Origin: Pilaira anomala
Lineage: Eukaryota; Mucoromycota; Mucoromycetes; Mucorales; Mucoraceae
DNA length: 64,000 bases
Direction of reading: 5' to 3'
Assembly: GCA_025716855.1 (NCBI GenBank)
Contig: JAIXMQ010000054.1
Span: 1-64,000 of the forward strand
In this document: positions 47,309 to 58,299 of the stretch, in pieces
Numbering within the stretch: the first letter of the stretch is position 1
Layout: each line of letters starts with the position of its first letter
Notes under the pieces: generated by a model
What the model was told of the DNA's origin: nothing
The model's database searches: none
What the model saw: the letters and a program-made list of their open reading frames with translations, nothing else
Made by a program: the position numbers and the translations under genes

Positions 47309-48052
47309 ATGTCAATGAGTGTCGTTTGCCGTCAGTTTGTAGTTGGACGTACAAATTTTGTACGTAGTTTATCTACACAATATGTTCCAGGTCGTAAAGG
47401 ATACGCCCCTGGTTTTGAAGCCCCTGAAGGTAGTCGTGAAACGACAAAAGAAAGTAATAAACGTCGTCAAGTAACATCACTTACTTCTCACCTTCCTGGT
47501 ACAACAAAGCAAAATAGTAATAGTCGTAGTAGTAGTAGTAGTAGTACACCTTCTTCAGAAAAGAAAATATATCGTCAAGAACTTAAGGTCACACGTCACA
47601 AGTATGCACGTGAATTATTAGAAAAGCAAGGTCAAAAGGAATTAATTTCAGCTGAAAAATTAGCGTTCGCTCAACAAACATTACAAGCAACAAAAGAAGC
47701 TTTTGTGAAATCAAAGCAAGAACAAAAAGAACATGAAAAACAAGTAGTAGAGATGTTGTCTTTAGATCAAGAAGAAACCAGAGTGAACAGTAGAGACCAA
47801 ACTCGCTCAGAAAATAGACTTTTACATGAACAACAAGAACGCAACACACGACGTAAACAGCTGTTGAAATTGTACGCAACTACAAATGACTTTGTCACAC
47901 TTGAGAATTTAGATGCTAAAGTAGATTCTATTATTAGTACAGAAGGAAGATCTTTCCATGAATCTTTAACTGAATTAATGAATAATACAAATTCTATTCA
48001 ATCTGAAATTGAACAAAGAAAATTACAGTTAAAGGAAGTAATGGGTGTTTAA
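47309..48052 (+). CDS. Probable mitochondrial protein, perhaps mitoribosomal small-subunit mS26/Pet123-like, 247 aa
   Basis: Single exon; the start is the ATG after the T-rich leader (MSMSVVCRQFVVGRTNFVRS), which gives a basic, Arg-containing, acid-free N-terminus typical of mitochondrial import. A Ser-rich linker (about residues 70-90) is followed by a long basic coiled-coil segment (about 95-220) with KVTRHKYARELLEKQGQKEL, AEKLAFAQQTL and frequent heptad spacing. The size, basic charge, coiled coil and presequence suit a fungal mitoribosomal protein of the mS26 type, but I recognise this only loosely. The alternative is an unrelated mitochondrial coiled-coil protein. Confidence 0.7.
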   Translation: MSMSVVCRQFVVGRTNFVRSLSTQYVPGRKGYAPGFEAPEGSRETTKESNKRRQVTSLTSHLPGTTKQNSNSRSSSSSSTPSSEKKIYRQELKVTRHKYARELLEKQGQKELISAEKLAFAQQTLQATKEAFVKSKQEQKEHEKQVVEMLSLDQEETRVNSRDQTRSENRLLHEQQERNTRRKQLLKLYATTNDFVTLENLDAKVDSIISTEGRSFHESLTELMNNTNSIQSEIEQRKLQLKEVMGV

Positions 48053-48689
48053 ATATATATTGTTAAATAAAAAAATAAAAAATGATTATTATAAATTTTT
48101 TCCCTTTTGTGTGTGAAATAATTGTTTTTGCGTAACTCAAGTGTCAACTGACACTTATTATTCACGTTTTAAACTGACTTTTTTAGAGTGTCAAACCAAA
48201 AAAGATGACGGTATTATGCAAAAAAAGAGTCCCAGCCAAGAGAGAGAGAGAGAGAGAAAGAGCGAAAAAAGAATTAAAGATGACAGGTAAAAAAAAAAAT
48301 CACCCCCAAAAATGTGGTCATAGCGTTTATTCCTTTTTATTTATTATTTTTTTTCAGATGACGTCTGATAACAAAGTGGTCAGGCGTTGTACAGGAGGTG
48401 GCTTTTGGTATAAGAACCCATCATCTTCTTCTTTCTCTCTTTCTCTCTCTCTTTTCTTTTCTCTCTTTCTCTCTTTCTCTTTCTCTTTCTTTCTTCTTTT
48501 CCCCTTTATCCGAATGGAACCAATTGAAACTCATTAATTTTCCCCGCTTGTCATTATTATTACTTTTATATTTTCTCATCATCCTAATTCATCATCTCTT
48601 GTCATCTCGTTCTTTTTCTAAACTTTTTTCTCACTCTATTTATCTTTCCTCATCTCTTTTTTTAAAAGAAAAAAAAACAACTACTTTTA
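48053..48689. other. Intergenic, 5' region of the TALE homeobox gene
   Basis: It contains a GA repeat near 48240 and a CT-rich tract at 48425-48500. ATGs at 48205, 48282 and 48358 lie upstream, with a possible intron (48285-48357); they do not connect in frame to the homeobox gene. A spliced, leader-containing transcript is possible. Otherwise nothing coding is supported. Confidence 0.4.
48425..48500 (+). repeat. CT-rich low-complexity tract
   Basis: Imperfect CTCTTTCTCTCT repeats upstream of the homeobox gene. Open frames across it are composition artefacts. Confidence 0.8.
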
Positions 48690-49756
48690 ATGACCACACA
48701 AACAACAGAAACTACACAGGTAGAGACAGAGAGAGCTTCTTTTTTATTTCAAAAAAAAAAAAAAAAAAAGCGTCATCTCATTTTTATTTTCTTTTTCGTT
48801 ATTCTATTTTAGAAACTGCGCACTTTCAGCCCTGTCATTTTATTTCATGATCATCAATATGTAAAAGCTGGTTCAGGTGACCTTCAGCATGTTCATATTC
48901 CCTATGGTGACCCATCTTATGGACGTCATCTTGATTTACATAAAAAGAGGATACATGAAATGTTACAAACAAATGGTAAATATTGGTTAGATATCATCAC
49001 TTGGACAAGAGGTAAAAGAAAAAAAAAATGACATTTTAAAAATTTAAAGTTGTTCATGTAAAACTAAAAAAAAAAAAAAAAAAAAAAATTGTCTGTGCAC
49101 ATAACAACAACAACAACAACCGTTATTAGATCATCCAGAACCATTAGATCATTCACCAGTACCATCACTTGTATCATCACCTAGTCCACCTCATTATCAA
49201 TTACAACATTATGATCAAACCAGATTTCGTACCAAGCATAATACATCTTTAAATGAAACTACTAAAAAGGTAAATAACAGCAACAGCAACAGCAGCAGCA
49301 ACAGCAGCAGTAATAAACGCCGACGTGGGAATCTGCCAAAAGCCGTGACAGCCATACTTCGTGATTGGCTCTCACGACATAAAAAACACCCGTATCCAAC
49401 CGAAGAAGAAAAGGCTTCTTTGGCTGCTGAAACCAATTTGAACCTGAATCAAATCAGTAACTGGTTTATTAATGCAAGAAGACGTATTTTACAACCTATG
49501 CTTGAACAAGAAGAAGAAGAAAAAAATGAATTGGATATCATTATGCCATATGATAATAGACATCATCTAGGTAAATTTTAATCTTGCCATTTTTATTTTA
49601 CATCTTCTTTTTTTTTTGTAACGCTGTTTATTCTTTTTTTTTTCCTCAGATGATGTTTATCATGATCGAAGGCTTAGAAAGAGATCAGTTACTGATGTAT
49701 TAACTCCTACCAAATACCCACCTCAAAAAAGAATGACACATAATAGAAGAAGATAA
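48690..49756 (+). CDS. TALE-class (KN) homeodomain transcription factor, 258 aa
   Basis: Exons 48690-48719, 48813-49011, 49130-49570 and 49650-49756 join in phase. The homeodomain lies at about residues 135-195: [20 protein letters not shown], then the three-residue TALE loop segment [19 protein letters not shown], and the recognition helix [12 protein letters not shown] with the WFxNxR core. TALE proteins of this kind bind TGAC-containing sites and often work with partner homeodomain proteins in fungal development and mating. The N-terminal half is Pro/His-rich and includes a polymorphic-looking Asn/Ser run coded by AACAGC repeats (49275-49312). The first coding exon has only ten codons ([10 protein letters not shown]). 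Its own targets are unknown. Confidence 0.9.
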
Positions 49757-50404
49757 CTATCATTATTATCCCCATTTTATCCCATTATTATTTTATCTCT
49801 CTCTCTCTTTTATTATGTATGTACTTTATTTTTTGCTGTATTATTTAACCACACACACACACACACACACACACACGCTCTTTCTTTTTTTTTTTTCTTT
49901 TCTTTTTTTTCCTTGTCTCTCTTTCTCTTCTCTCTCTCTCTCTCTCTCTCTCTTATACATAACTCATTAACTATATTATTCTTCTTATCCTTGCCTGGCG
50001 CACAAAACAAAAATATACGTTCCTTTTTTTTTTTCTTCACACAGCAAAAAAAAAAAACAAATATAATATTGACACACCCTACCCAAAGCAAGTGATTTTA
50101 CCCCAATTCGTTTTTTACTAAAAATACTCTTTTTTGTAAGACAAAAAAAAAAAATCTGGTGTGTAAGATTACTTAAAGAAGCCATATGACTCCATCTTTT
50201 TTTTTTTTAATAAGCTTTTTTTTTTTTTTTTCCTTTAAATGTATTTATTAAATGTTTCGTCATTACAACGTCAAATCATTATAAACTCTACACGTGCAAA
50301 TTATATAAAAAACCGGTATCTTAAAAAAATTTATTTTTTATGAGCCAAAAAAAAAAAAAAAGTGCATAATAATATGACAGTTTTTGTGTGACACAACAGC
50401 CATA
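49757..50404. other. Convergent 3' intergenic region
   Basis: This lies between the tails of the homeobox and Nudix genes. It holds a CA repeat (49850-49876), a CT repeat (49932-49953) and several A/T runs. Short frames here are low-complexity artefacts. Confidence 0.5.
49850..49876 (+). repeat. (CA)n microsatellite
   Basis: About 13 CA units in the 3' flank of the homeobox gene. Confidence 0.9.
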
Positions 50405-50470
50405 CTAAAAATTATCTTCAACGACATGATGTTTACCTTGTCTTTGTTGAGTATAATTAGATGGTCTTGG

Positions 50471-50501
<31 letters not shown>

Positions 50502-51798
50502 GGAGAATACATGGGTTGAGAATACATTGGTCGTTGTTGTTGTAGAGGAGGTGAGGATGCTCCATGAGGAGGAAACATAGGTTGTCTCTGGTGTTGTTGT
50601 GGAGGTGGCGAAGAACCTGCCATAGGAGGATACATGGGTCGTTGTTGTTGATGTTGTGGAGGAGGAGAACTATGTTGAGGGAACAATGGCTGTCTTGGTT
50701 GAGGTGGTGACTGACCCATACTTTGCTGTCTTGGTGGACCAGGCTGAGAAACATGCTGAACATAAATAGGTCTTTGTTGTTGTTGTTGTCCAGCAGGGTA
50801 ATGGGGTTGAGCGGAATAAGGTACTTGAGGATTTAATTGAGGCAAATAAGAGCCATACATTTGAGAAGGAGGGGCAGAAGAGAGTGGTGGTCTGATTTGA
50901 GGAGATATATGCGTATTTTGCAAGTGTTGAACAATAGGTTGAAATCTATCTTCAGAAGTAGCATGAGCAGGTGTACCTAAAGCACTCGTTGTTGAACTAA
51001 ACAACATTTCTTCTTCTTTTAATTCAGAAATTTCACCCTTCTTTTTATCCTTCTTCTTTTTCTTCTTCTTTTCTTCCTCTTCTGATTCTTCTCTATCTGA
51101 ACCTGATGCTAATAACTCATCTAAAGCAGCTTGAGCTTCTTGAATACGAACACGTTTTCTTTCCTTCTTTTGTTCTTCAGTCAAGACAACACCGTCTTCA
51201 TCTGCTTCACTTAATTCTGCTTCTTGTGCTTCTTTCAACTTTTTCTCTTTCTTTTCTATCTTTTTCAACTTTTTCTTTTCCTTCTTTATTCTCTTTTCTT
51301 CAGGATCTTCTTCTGATGATTCTTCATCTGATTCTACTTGCTTCTTCTTCTTCTTTTTCTTTTCCTTCTTTTTTTCTCCATTCTGTAATGTTTCACAATC
51401 TGTAAGTGATAAAGGACTTAAACTAGACATACTAAGTGCATCTAAAATATAAGATGCTTTTACTACAAGTTTAGCTTCTTCATACGTAAACTAAAGTAAA
51501 AGAGTATAAACATTATGCTATATATATTTATAAATTACACATCAAATTACCCAACGACGTTCTCTCTTTTTTTGTTCTGGGAACTTTTTTGTAACTTCAA
51601 TAATTTCCATCTCATAAATCCAATGATGCGCTTTAATCACTCCTTTGGATTTCTCTGCAAATACACCAATATGTCTTGTAATCACACCTTTAATGCCTGC
51701 TTCTTCCCAAGTCTCTCGCATAGCTGCTTGTTGTTGAGTTTCATCTTGTTCCCAACCACCTTTAGGCTAATAAATTATATAAGTGACTTATACACATT

Positions 51799-51838
<40 letters not shown>

Positions 51839-52083
51839 CTTACAATCACCCAATTACCAGGATTACTTGAAGATGTTACCAACAAGAACCGTTTGTTCAC
51901 AGGGTCAATAGGTAAACAACCAGCCACTTGACGCACATTATTCTCATCCACTACGTCTTGTGCATGACCATGTCTTGGTTCCATACTATACACCATATCA
52001 GGAGGTAATCGTTTACTCAATTCTTCTGCTGCCGCGGCTGCCGCGGCTGCCTTTTGTTTCTTTTTGCTTTTAAAAAATGGCAT
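50405..52083 (-). CDS. Nudix hydrolase (diphosphoinositol polyphosphate phosphohydrolase type) with Q/P-rich tail, 513 aa
   Basis: Minus-strand exons 52083-51844, 51766-51551 and 51490-50405 join in phase. The Nudix fold covers about residues 45-180. The Nudix box is perfect: G-x5-E-x7-REUxEExGU, reading GGWEQDE at 83-89 and RETWEEAGI at 97-105. The preceding [20 protein letters not shown] and PGNWVIPKGGW are typical of the DIPP/Aps1/Ddp1 group, which cleaves inositol pyrophosphates and dinucleoside polyphosphates. After the domain come about 110 Lys/Glu-rich residues likely to form a coil, and then about 190 residues of Pro/Gln/Met/Tyr-rich repeats ([23 protein letters not shown], poly-Gln). 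DIPP enzymes are normally under 200 residues, so the tail is an unusual addition. The N-terminus has an Ala run. Confidence 0.9.
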
Positions 52084-53967
52084 TGGTTAAAAATAAAAAA
52101 ATAAAAAGGGAAAAAAAAGAGAAGACAAAAAAAAAACAAATACTTTTTTCAATTGGAGTGGAGTTTTTAAAAATAAAAACAATTTGTTTACCTATAAATA
52201 GAAGCAGGAGAATCACAAAAAAACTTGATGTAGTGCATCGTAAATAGTTTTTTATTCTTAATAAAGGAATCTCGGGCTTTTAGTTTTTTCCAGAAAAGCT
52301 TTTCTTGTTGCTTAGCAATAATTAAAAAGAAAAAAAAAAGTATTTACTTATTTCTTTTAAATAAATGCTGGGCGATACTATCAATGAAACAAAATGGTTA
52401 TAAATAATCTTTTTTTTTTTTTTCTGTCGTATTCCAAAGAATTCTATATCGTTTCGCTAACAGGTTATTAATGTATGCGTATACAAAATTCATATACAAC
52501 ACTTTTATTAAAAATTATTGAAGGAAAATTACGTCCAAGGAATAAATAAAGAAATATTTACATATATATTGTGAAATATCTGTAATATAGTATACATTAT
52601 TTTTATTCCAACAACTTTCACCTACTTGGTAAAAACATATTAAAAAATTGAATTAACCGAATCTCTGGAGCCAATAATAATGTGTCAACACATTATTAAA
52701 ATCTTGACATTTCCTATATGATACACATCATCACTTGTACTCCTTTTCATATAACACGGTTCTCTTTTAAACAATCTTATATCAAAACCCTTAAATGCGT
52801 TGTTGTTGTGTAATATAATGAAGAGGTGTTATGAAAGATATTCTCTCTTTACTATTATGGAATCATACAGACAAATTTGACAGTAAAACGATAAGCTCAT
52901 TCACCCCCACCTGGGAGTAGATTTCCATTTATGCACCAAATAGAATCCTCAAGAAAGATACTAAAAAAAAACAATGAAATGGAGGGAATCCGATATATCC
53001 CAGTAAGTCAGAACTTCTAGAATTTTAATCACTCAAAGTTATTTTATAAATGATATTGCAAACGAAATCAGGGAGGGGGGGGGATATATACCTATAAATT
53101 TCAACAGTATGTTAATAACCTCAAATTAAATGAATACGAAGTAATATTGGTAATGTAAGAAAGTCCTATGGTAATGAGAAGATAAGGACACATGAATCAG
53201 ATTGCTACTACAAGCTATGATAGATAAAATGCTTTGAAAGATTGCTATTAGTTGATATTATATATATGTAGTTTCACCAATGTCACACGCAAGCGAGCCT
53301 TTTTTTTTTTTCATCAAGAGATGTCAATTATAAAGGTTCATATATCGTTTACTAAAAATTATAGCAAACGTGAAATGAGTTTTACTACGCTCGTTTCTTC
53401 AAATGAATGGCGAATTTTACTATTAGTTTATTTTTTTTTTTAAAAAAAAAAAAAATAAAATTGTAAAATTGATCGTATAGCCCTTTTGGGAAACCCATAA
53501 ATGGTTTTTTTTTATGATCGAGATCATATGTTACAGATGGCACTCAAGACATAAAAAATGAATTTGATTGTTGTAGAAAAAAAAAAGGACTTTTCCAACG
53601 TTTCAAGTAAACATCAACTAGCGAAGCATTATGAAGTTTTTTTTTTTTTTTTTTTTTTAATTGTATAAAATATAAAAGAAAAAGAAAATGTATGTCAATA
53701 TATGATGAAATGAAATCATTGCTATATTTTTATGATCACCGATAATAGTTTTATCAGTTTCGAAATCTGGATGGATGAGCGTGGAAAAAGCATCAACGGA
53801 ATTAATTTACGTTGTTGTTGTATACCCTTTTCGTATAGTAGATGTCGGTCAATGTCCTTTCATTTTGTGATGTTAGGTAAATGTAGAGTTTGGTTACACG
53901 ATACCTTGGTGTAACAACCATAGACTACACACACCTGTGTGTGACAAAAAAAGAAGCTAAAATGAAA
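52084..53967. other. Intergenic, upstream of the Nudix gene
   Basis: No supported gene. It is AT-rich, with a G-run near 53072 and long A/T runs at 53431 and 53639. The plus-strand frame at 53732-53914 is short and without features. Confidence 0.4.
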
Positions 53968-54039
53968 GCCCAACGGGGGGGTCGAACCCCCAACCTTGAG
54001 ATTAAGAGTCTCACGCTCTACCGATTGAGCTAGCTAGGC
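53968..54039 (-). tRNA. tRNA-Lys (anticodon CTT)
   Basis: Reading the minus strand from 54039: acceptor GCCTAGC pairs with GTTGGGC (two G-T wobbles). The D arm is GCTC...GAGC. The anticodon stem-loop reads TGAGA-CTCTTAA-TCTCA with anticodon CTT, and the T arm is GGGGG-TTCGACC-CCCCC. It is intronless and 72 bases long. A T-run follows about 20 bases downstream, suitable for RNA polymerase III termination. Confidence 0.95.
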
Positions 54040-55538
54040 ATATATTAAGGAAAATCAAGGTATTTTATAAGTCACAACAGTCAAAAAAAATTTTTTTTTT
54101 AAAATAATAATAAAAAAGGACCGCCACCTCTGGGAAACAAGTGGGCATTGGCAGAACTATAAGAATAATGTGTTTTTTATGTTTCAAAGCAGCGGAAGAG
54201 AACAAAAATACCATCATTTTAAGTTTTTTATTTATTATTATTATATATTAGTATTTCTTCTGCGGTCCTTTTTTAAATGAAAAACATTTCCTTAACGTAT
54301 AAATGTAGATTCTGTTGCTTTTTGCTGTACCTACGTATTTAAACTATGTTCTATAGCTTTGATACTACATCAATGATGCAAATACGACATTCTTTCTGTC
54401 GTATTTGCGTCATCTCTACTTATAAATATAAGTAGATCAGGGTTATAAACTAAACATTATAATAAAAACCTGATATATCTTCATAATAATATACATGTTT
54501 AACATTGTATATTATTATCAATATCTTGAACCTAAGGAAATATTCTATATTCAAATGCATATACAAATTGACGTAAAATAAGATCAATGGTAAAAAACCA
54601 AGATCAAATAATAAAATATAATTGAGAATAAAACAATACAAATAAAGTAAATACTCAATTCATATTAATAGAAAATAAGAGATATTTACCGGTAATAGTC
54701 TCGATACAAGCTTAGCTACCTTGTGTTGGGGTAAGAACGGCTATTACTGGCAAAAATACATTATAATCTATTAATATTAAATAGTAGTATTATACAACCT
54801 GTTTACAAAATAAATAAAAAAGAATAACATTGTTGGAATAAAGATTATCCCAGCAACTGTCAATTCTACCCCGAAACTGGGAAAACATGATATCAATCTA
54901 AGAATAAGGTTGATCAGGTCGTATGATAGAAAAATAGTTCTTGTCAATTTAAAAGTATGCGCATTTACCAATGAAATCTGTAACAACGGAATCCAGACTA
55001 ATAACAACCATGTAAATAATTACAAGGTGATCTTTAGTCAGGAACCAGATATGTTGTTATCCAATCGGGTAGATAGGATCCACGATTATTTATGGTCAAT
55101 TCGAAAGAGTAGAACGTACTTATTCAAAAGCAGAAGAGTTGGGTATAGATTCATTTAAACCCATCAAAAAGATGGTCCTTATTCAAACACAACTCATCAG
55201 GATATTCAAGATATAAAAGATGATTATTATTTTAGTTTAGAAGAGTTCTTTCAGTTTTATTTTATCTAATAAATCAACCCTAAGTCTTTTCTCATTAATT
55301 ACTGATTGTCCACACTTTCCCATTTCAACAAAAACAACGTGCAAATTTGCGAGGAAGAGCCTAATATAAGTACTTTTACTTTAGCTTGTTGTTATTTCAA
55401 TTTGTTTTTCTCTGCTTCTGCAAGTCTCTCTTTGCCATGAGAAGGACAAGAAGCCGTAATTTATGATACGTGTCACGTGACCACCAAAAACAGACCCAAT
55501 TGTGTTATATTTTGTATTATGGTCATCCTTACATATAG
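54040..55538. other. Intergenic between the two tRNA genes
   Basis: It contains the strong hairpin at 54373-54413 and a coding-like patch near 55075-55250. In one frame the patch reads TIIYGQFERVERTYSKAEEL, then IDSFKPIKKMV before a stop. The patch may be a gene relic, but it has no start and no recognised family. The rest is AT-rich. Confidence 0.4.
54373..54413. repeat. Strong inverted repeat (17-base arms, 7-base loop)
   Basis: ATGATGCAAATACGACA at 54373-54389 is complementary to TGTCGTATTTGCGTCAT at 54397-54413, with one G-T pair, separated by TTCTTTC. It is not next to a protein gene end. It could be a terminator-like hairpin, a palindromic binding site, or the end of a lost element. 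Confidence 0.8.
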
Positions 55539-55554
55539 GCGGGTATAGCTCAGC

Positions 55555-55586
<32 letters not shown>

Positions 55587-55611
55587 AGGTGTTCGATCCA
55601 CTTTAGCCGCA
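55539..55611 (+). tRNA. tRNA-Phe (anticodon GAA)
   Basis: The acceptor GCGGGTA pairs with TAGCCGC except for a G-G mismatch at position 5/68. The D arm is GCTC...GAGC, the anticodon arm TCAGA-CTGAAGA-TCTGA with anticodon GAA, and the T arm AGGTG-TTCGATC-CACTT. It is followed by seven T. The mismatch and the weak T stem suggest either a tolerated variant or a tRNA copy starting to decay. Confidence 0.88.
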
Positions 55612-56827
55612 TATTTTTTTATAATTTTTTTATTGCTATCGGTGTGGGCATTTCATTCGAGATTCGATGATGGAGAAAGTGTCCCATCATCATTATCCTG
55701 TTTTATTAAATACTACTTTTTTTTTGCTTCATTTTACATTATTTCGTTTATATCTTTTTTTTACTTCTTCTTACAACAGAGTCTGTTTATTTCAAGTAGA
55801 TTAATATTAATGAGTAAAAGAAAAAAATCAAATTATTAACAATAAGTCAGTAAAAAAAGACAATTTGTATTACCTGTATAATTGTTTTTTTTTTAATCAA
55901 GCAGGAAGTGTATATAGGTCAGTCCAAAAGTAAAATCTGCGTTTCTTAGTGAAAAAACAGTTCTTTTGTTACTAACATTTGTAGTTTAGTTTCTATTTGA
56001 AAGGCCTGAATATTTATTCCATAATGTTTTTGAAATTATTTTATTAAATCATCACTGTATTTAATTCTAATCTTATAAAAAAAATTTTTTTTTAAAACTT
56101 AAAAAATATGCCTCTCGTAAGCAATGATAGGTATTTTGAGCATTTGAAGCATATTTTGGGAAACAAAACATAACCTGAATCATTTTTCATAACTCACCAA
56201 ACTGTATTTCATTAACATATTTTGAATAAATTAAAACTACTATCATATTTTGTCATTGTTGGCCAAAAATTCGGACCAAAGAGTCTGACTAATTTTTAGC
56301 AAACTCGTCTCCTTACAATAATTGATTAAATTGCTTTTTTTTTTTTTTTTCAAAATTACAAAAATTACAAATAATATTTATAACCTCTATTATTCAATAA
56401 GTTTATTTCACAATAAAACAATAACTTTCCATGGAGATTAATTTTACAAAAAACTCACGCTCTTTGGTCCAATTGGGATAATTCCAACCTGTAATTATTT
56501 AAAAAGTAAGTGAATTACAGGTGCGTTTTTTTTTTTTTTGTTGATTGACACAGCTAGATGATAAGAATAAGGGTCACGCTTGATAGAAAGTCAAGTTATC
56601 TGATTTTAGAAAATCCAGAAAATCATGGGAGTGTATTTTTTTTTGTTACTTTATTTAGTCATAGGACTTTCCAGGTACAATTATTTGGAAGAGTATAAAA
56701 AACCTAAAGTATTAAACATGATTTATTTTTTTATATTTTTTTATTTTATATTAAGCCTAATCATTAATAATATTTACAAATAAATTTTCTTTTTAAAAAA
56801 AAAAAAGTTATAAAAAAAAAAAAAAAA
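55612..56827. other. Intergenic, with a small inverted-repeat element at 56273-56470
   Basis: No gene is seen. It ends in an A-rich leader before the arrestin-like gene. Confidence 0.4.
56273..56470. mobile_element. Possible MITE, 198 bases
   Basis: The left end GGACCAAAGAGTCTGACT and the reverse complement of the right end GGACCAAAGAGCGTGAGT match at 15 of 18 positions; further inward the match becomes loose. The interior is AT-rich and non-coding. Size and terminal repeats fit a miniature inverted-repeat transposable element, but no target duplication is clear and no second copy is seen in the window. Confidence 0.4.
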
Positions 56828-58299
56828 ATGATAGAATCTATACTGAATCGCAAAAAGAGTATCAGAAAAACACCGATTGCTTCTCTCTCAATAGAAATAT
56901 TACCAGAGTATGGATGGTCTATAGGGCCTAACAATGAGAGAGCGTTTGGCCCAGGGACATTATTCAAAGGTAAAATATATAGATATATACAGTAAAATTA
57001 ATAGTCCTGATCATTTGCATAATTCCTAAAATTCTTTCACAATGGACTCTAGGTTTCGTGATTGTTACATGTAAAGAATTATCAGAAAGAGCAGAAAAAC
57101 TTTCATTATTATTTCAAGGAATGGAATCTATGCTTACATATGAAATTGGAATAGGTGCAATTAGATCCAACACAGTTCAGTTTTTCAAAATTAATTCAAC
57201 ATTATGGGAAAAGACTGATGAATCCGAGGCTTTACGTCCTTTTCAAACTTACAAATTTATGTTTACTATTCAAATGCCAATGGTTCAATTTCCACCATCC
57301 ATGAGTCATGACTTTTATAAATGCTCCTTCAAACTTTCTGCACATCTTTATCCGTCCTCCTCAGATTATAGTACTACTAGTAGTACTAGATTACCTGTGA
57401 CAGCACAAACATTTATAAAATATATCCCTTTAATCGAAACCAGAGTATCAAAGATACCACCAATCTATTTAGAAGACTTGAGAAAAAAAAAGAAAAAGAA
57501 GAAGGTAAAGAAGGATGTCGTTATCACGTCAGTAGAACTTTCTTCGATCGAATATGTTATAGGTGACACAATTCAAGCCACAGTACATATCGAAAGAAAT
57601 TTGCATGATGATAGGCCACCATCATCAGATACTTACACAGCGCCACTACTGATTCCAGCAACACAACAACATGTTCTTATTAGCATTACCATGGATCTAT
57701 ATCAGATCTCAAGAACCACGATTGATGATGAACCTATCATAGAAAGGCTGGTAGAAACTCAAACACATATTATAAAAGAAAATTCAACAAACAAAATAGG
57801 TCATTATCCAGTAACTCTAAAATTAGATAAGTTACTACCACCTTCTTTTGAATATGGTAGAATTATATCGGTATCTTATAAACTAAAAATCATGGTTCAG
57901 GTAAAAAAGATAAGTCCACCTCCACCAAGTGATAAAGTTGCTTTTACAGGAAATCCAGAAATTAGTAGTAATAGTCATGATGCTACTATTCCATTCGACA
58001 AAGATTGCTTAAATGACAGCAGCCTTGGTAAAAGGAAAGGATTAAAAAAGTACTTGGGACTTCCATGGTCTTCTGTAGCTTCTGTGTTTGAAACACCTAT
58101 TGTCATTGGGACTTTGGGCAGAGGAATTCGAACGTATGATGAATTAAGGAATTACTCTAATTTGAACAGCAGATCAAACAACTTGTTGACATACCTCCCC
58201 AGTTTCATTCAAGTAGTAGAAAATGAAGATATATTACCAGAATACGAACCAACCAGGCTACCTTCTTACAACGATACTTCTAATAAGCAGTACAACTAA
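56828..58299 (+). CDS. Arrestin-like trafficking adaptor, paralogue 1, 462 aa
   Basis: Exons 56828-56969 and 57053-58299 join in phase. The protein has an arrestin-N pattern (LSIEILPEYGW, then GPGTLFKGFVIVTC at about 25-55, and FTIQMPMVQFPPSMSHDFYK) and an arrestin-C part (VEHSLE-type strands including SSIEYVIGDTIQATVHIERN), ending in PIVIGTLGRGIRTYDEL. The C-terminus has two LPxY motifs eight residues apart (LPEYEPTRLPSY) that could bind WW domains of a Nedd4/Rsp5-type ubiquitin ligase. Fungal alpha-arrestins recruit such ligases to membrane transporters for endocytosis. A Lys-rich insertion (KKKKKKKVKK) comes from an A-rich stretch. It is related to the gene at 61747. Confidence 0.85.

Noticed and set aside
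47589..47879. Antisense 96-codon frame in the mitochondrial protein gene
   Set aside because: Shadow frame opposite a coiled-coil coding region with strong codon bias.
48398..48850. 150-codon frame upstream of the homeobox gene
   Set aside because: It is built from CT repeats (Ser/Leu/Phe only) and overlaps the first two true exons in another frame.
49813..50185. Frames over the CA and CT repeats
   Set aside because: Entirely composed of simple repeats and homopolymers.
53732..53914. 60-codon frame near the tRNA-Lys gene
   Set aside because: Short, no recognisable features, and no intron or neighbour support.
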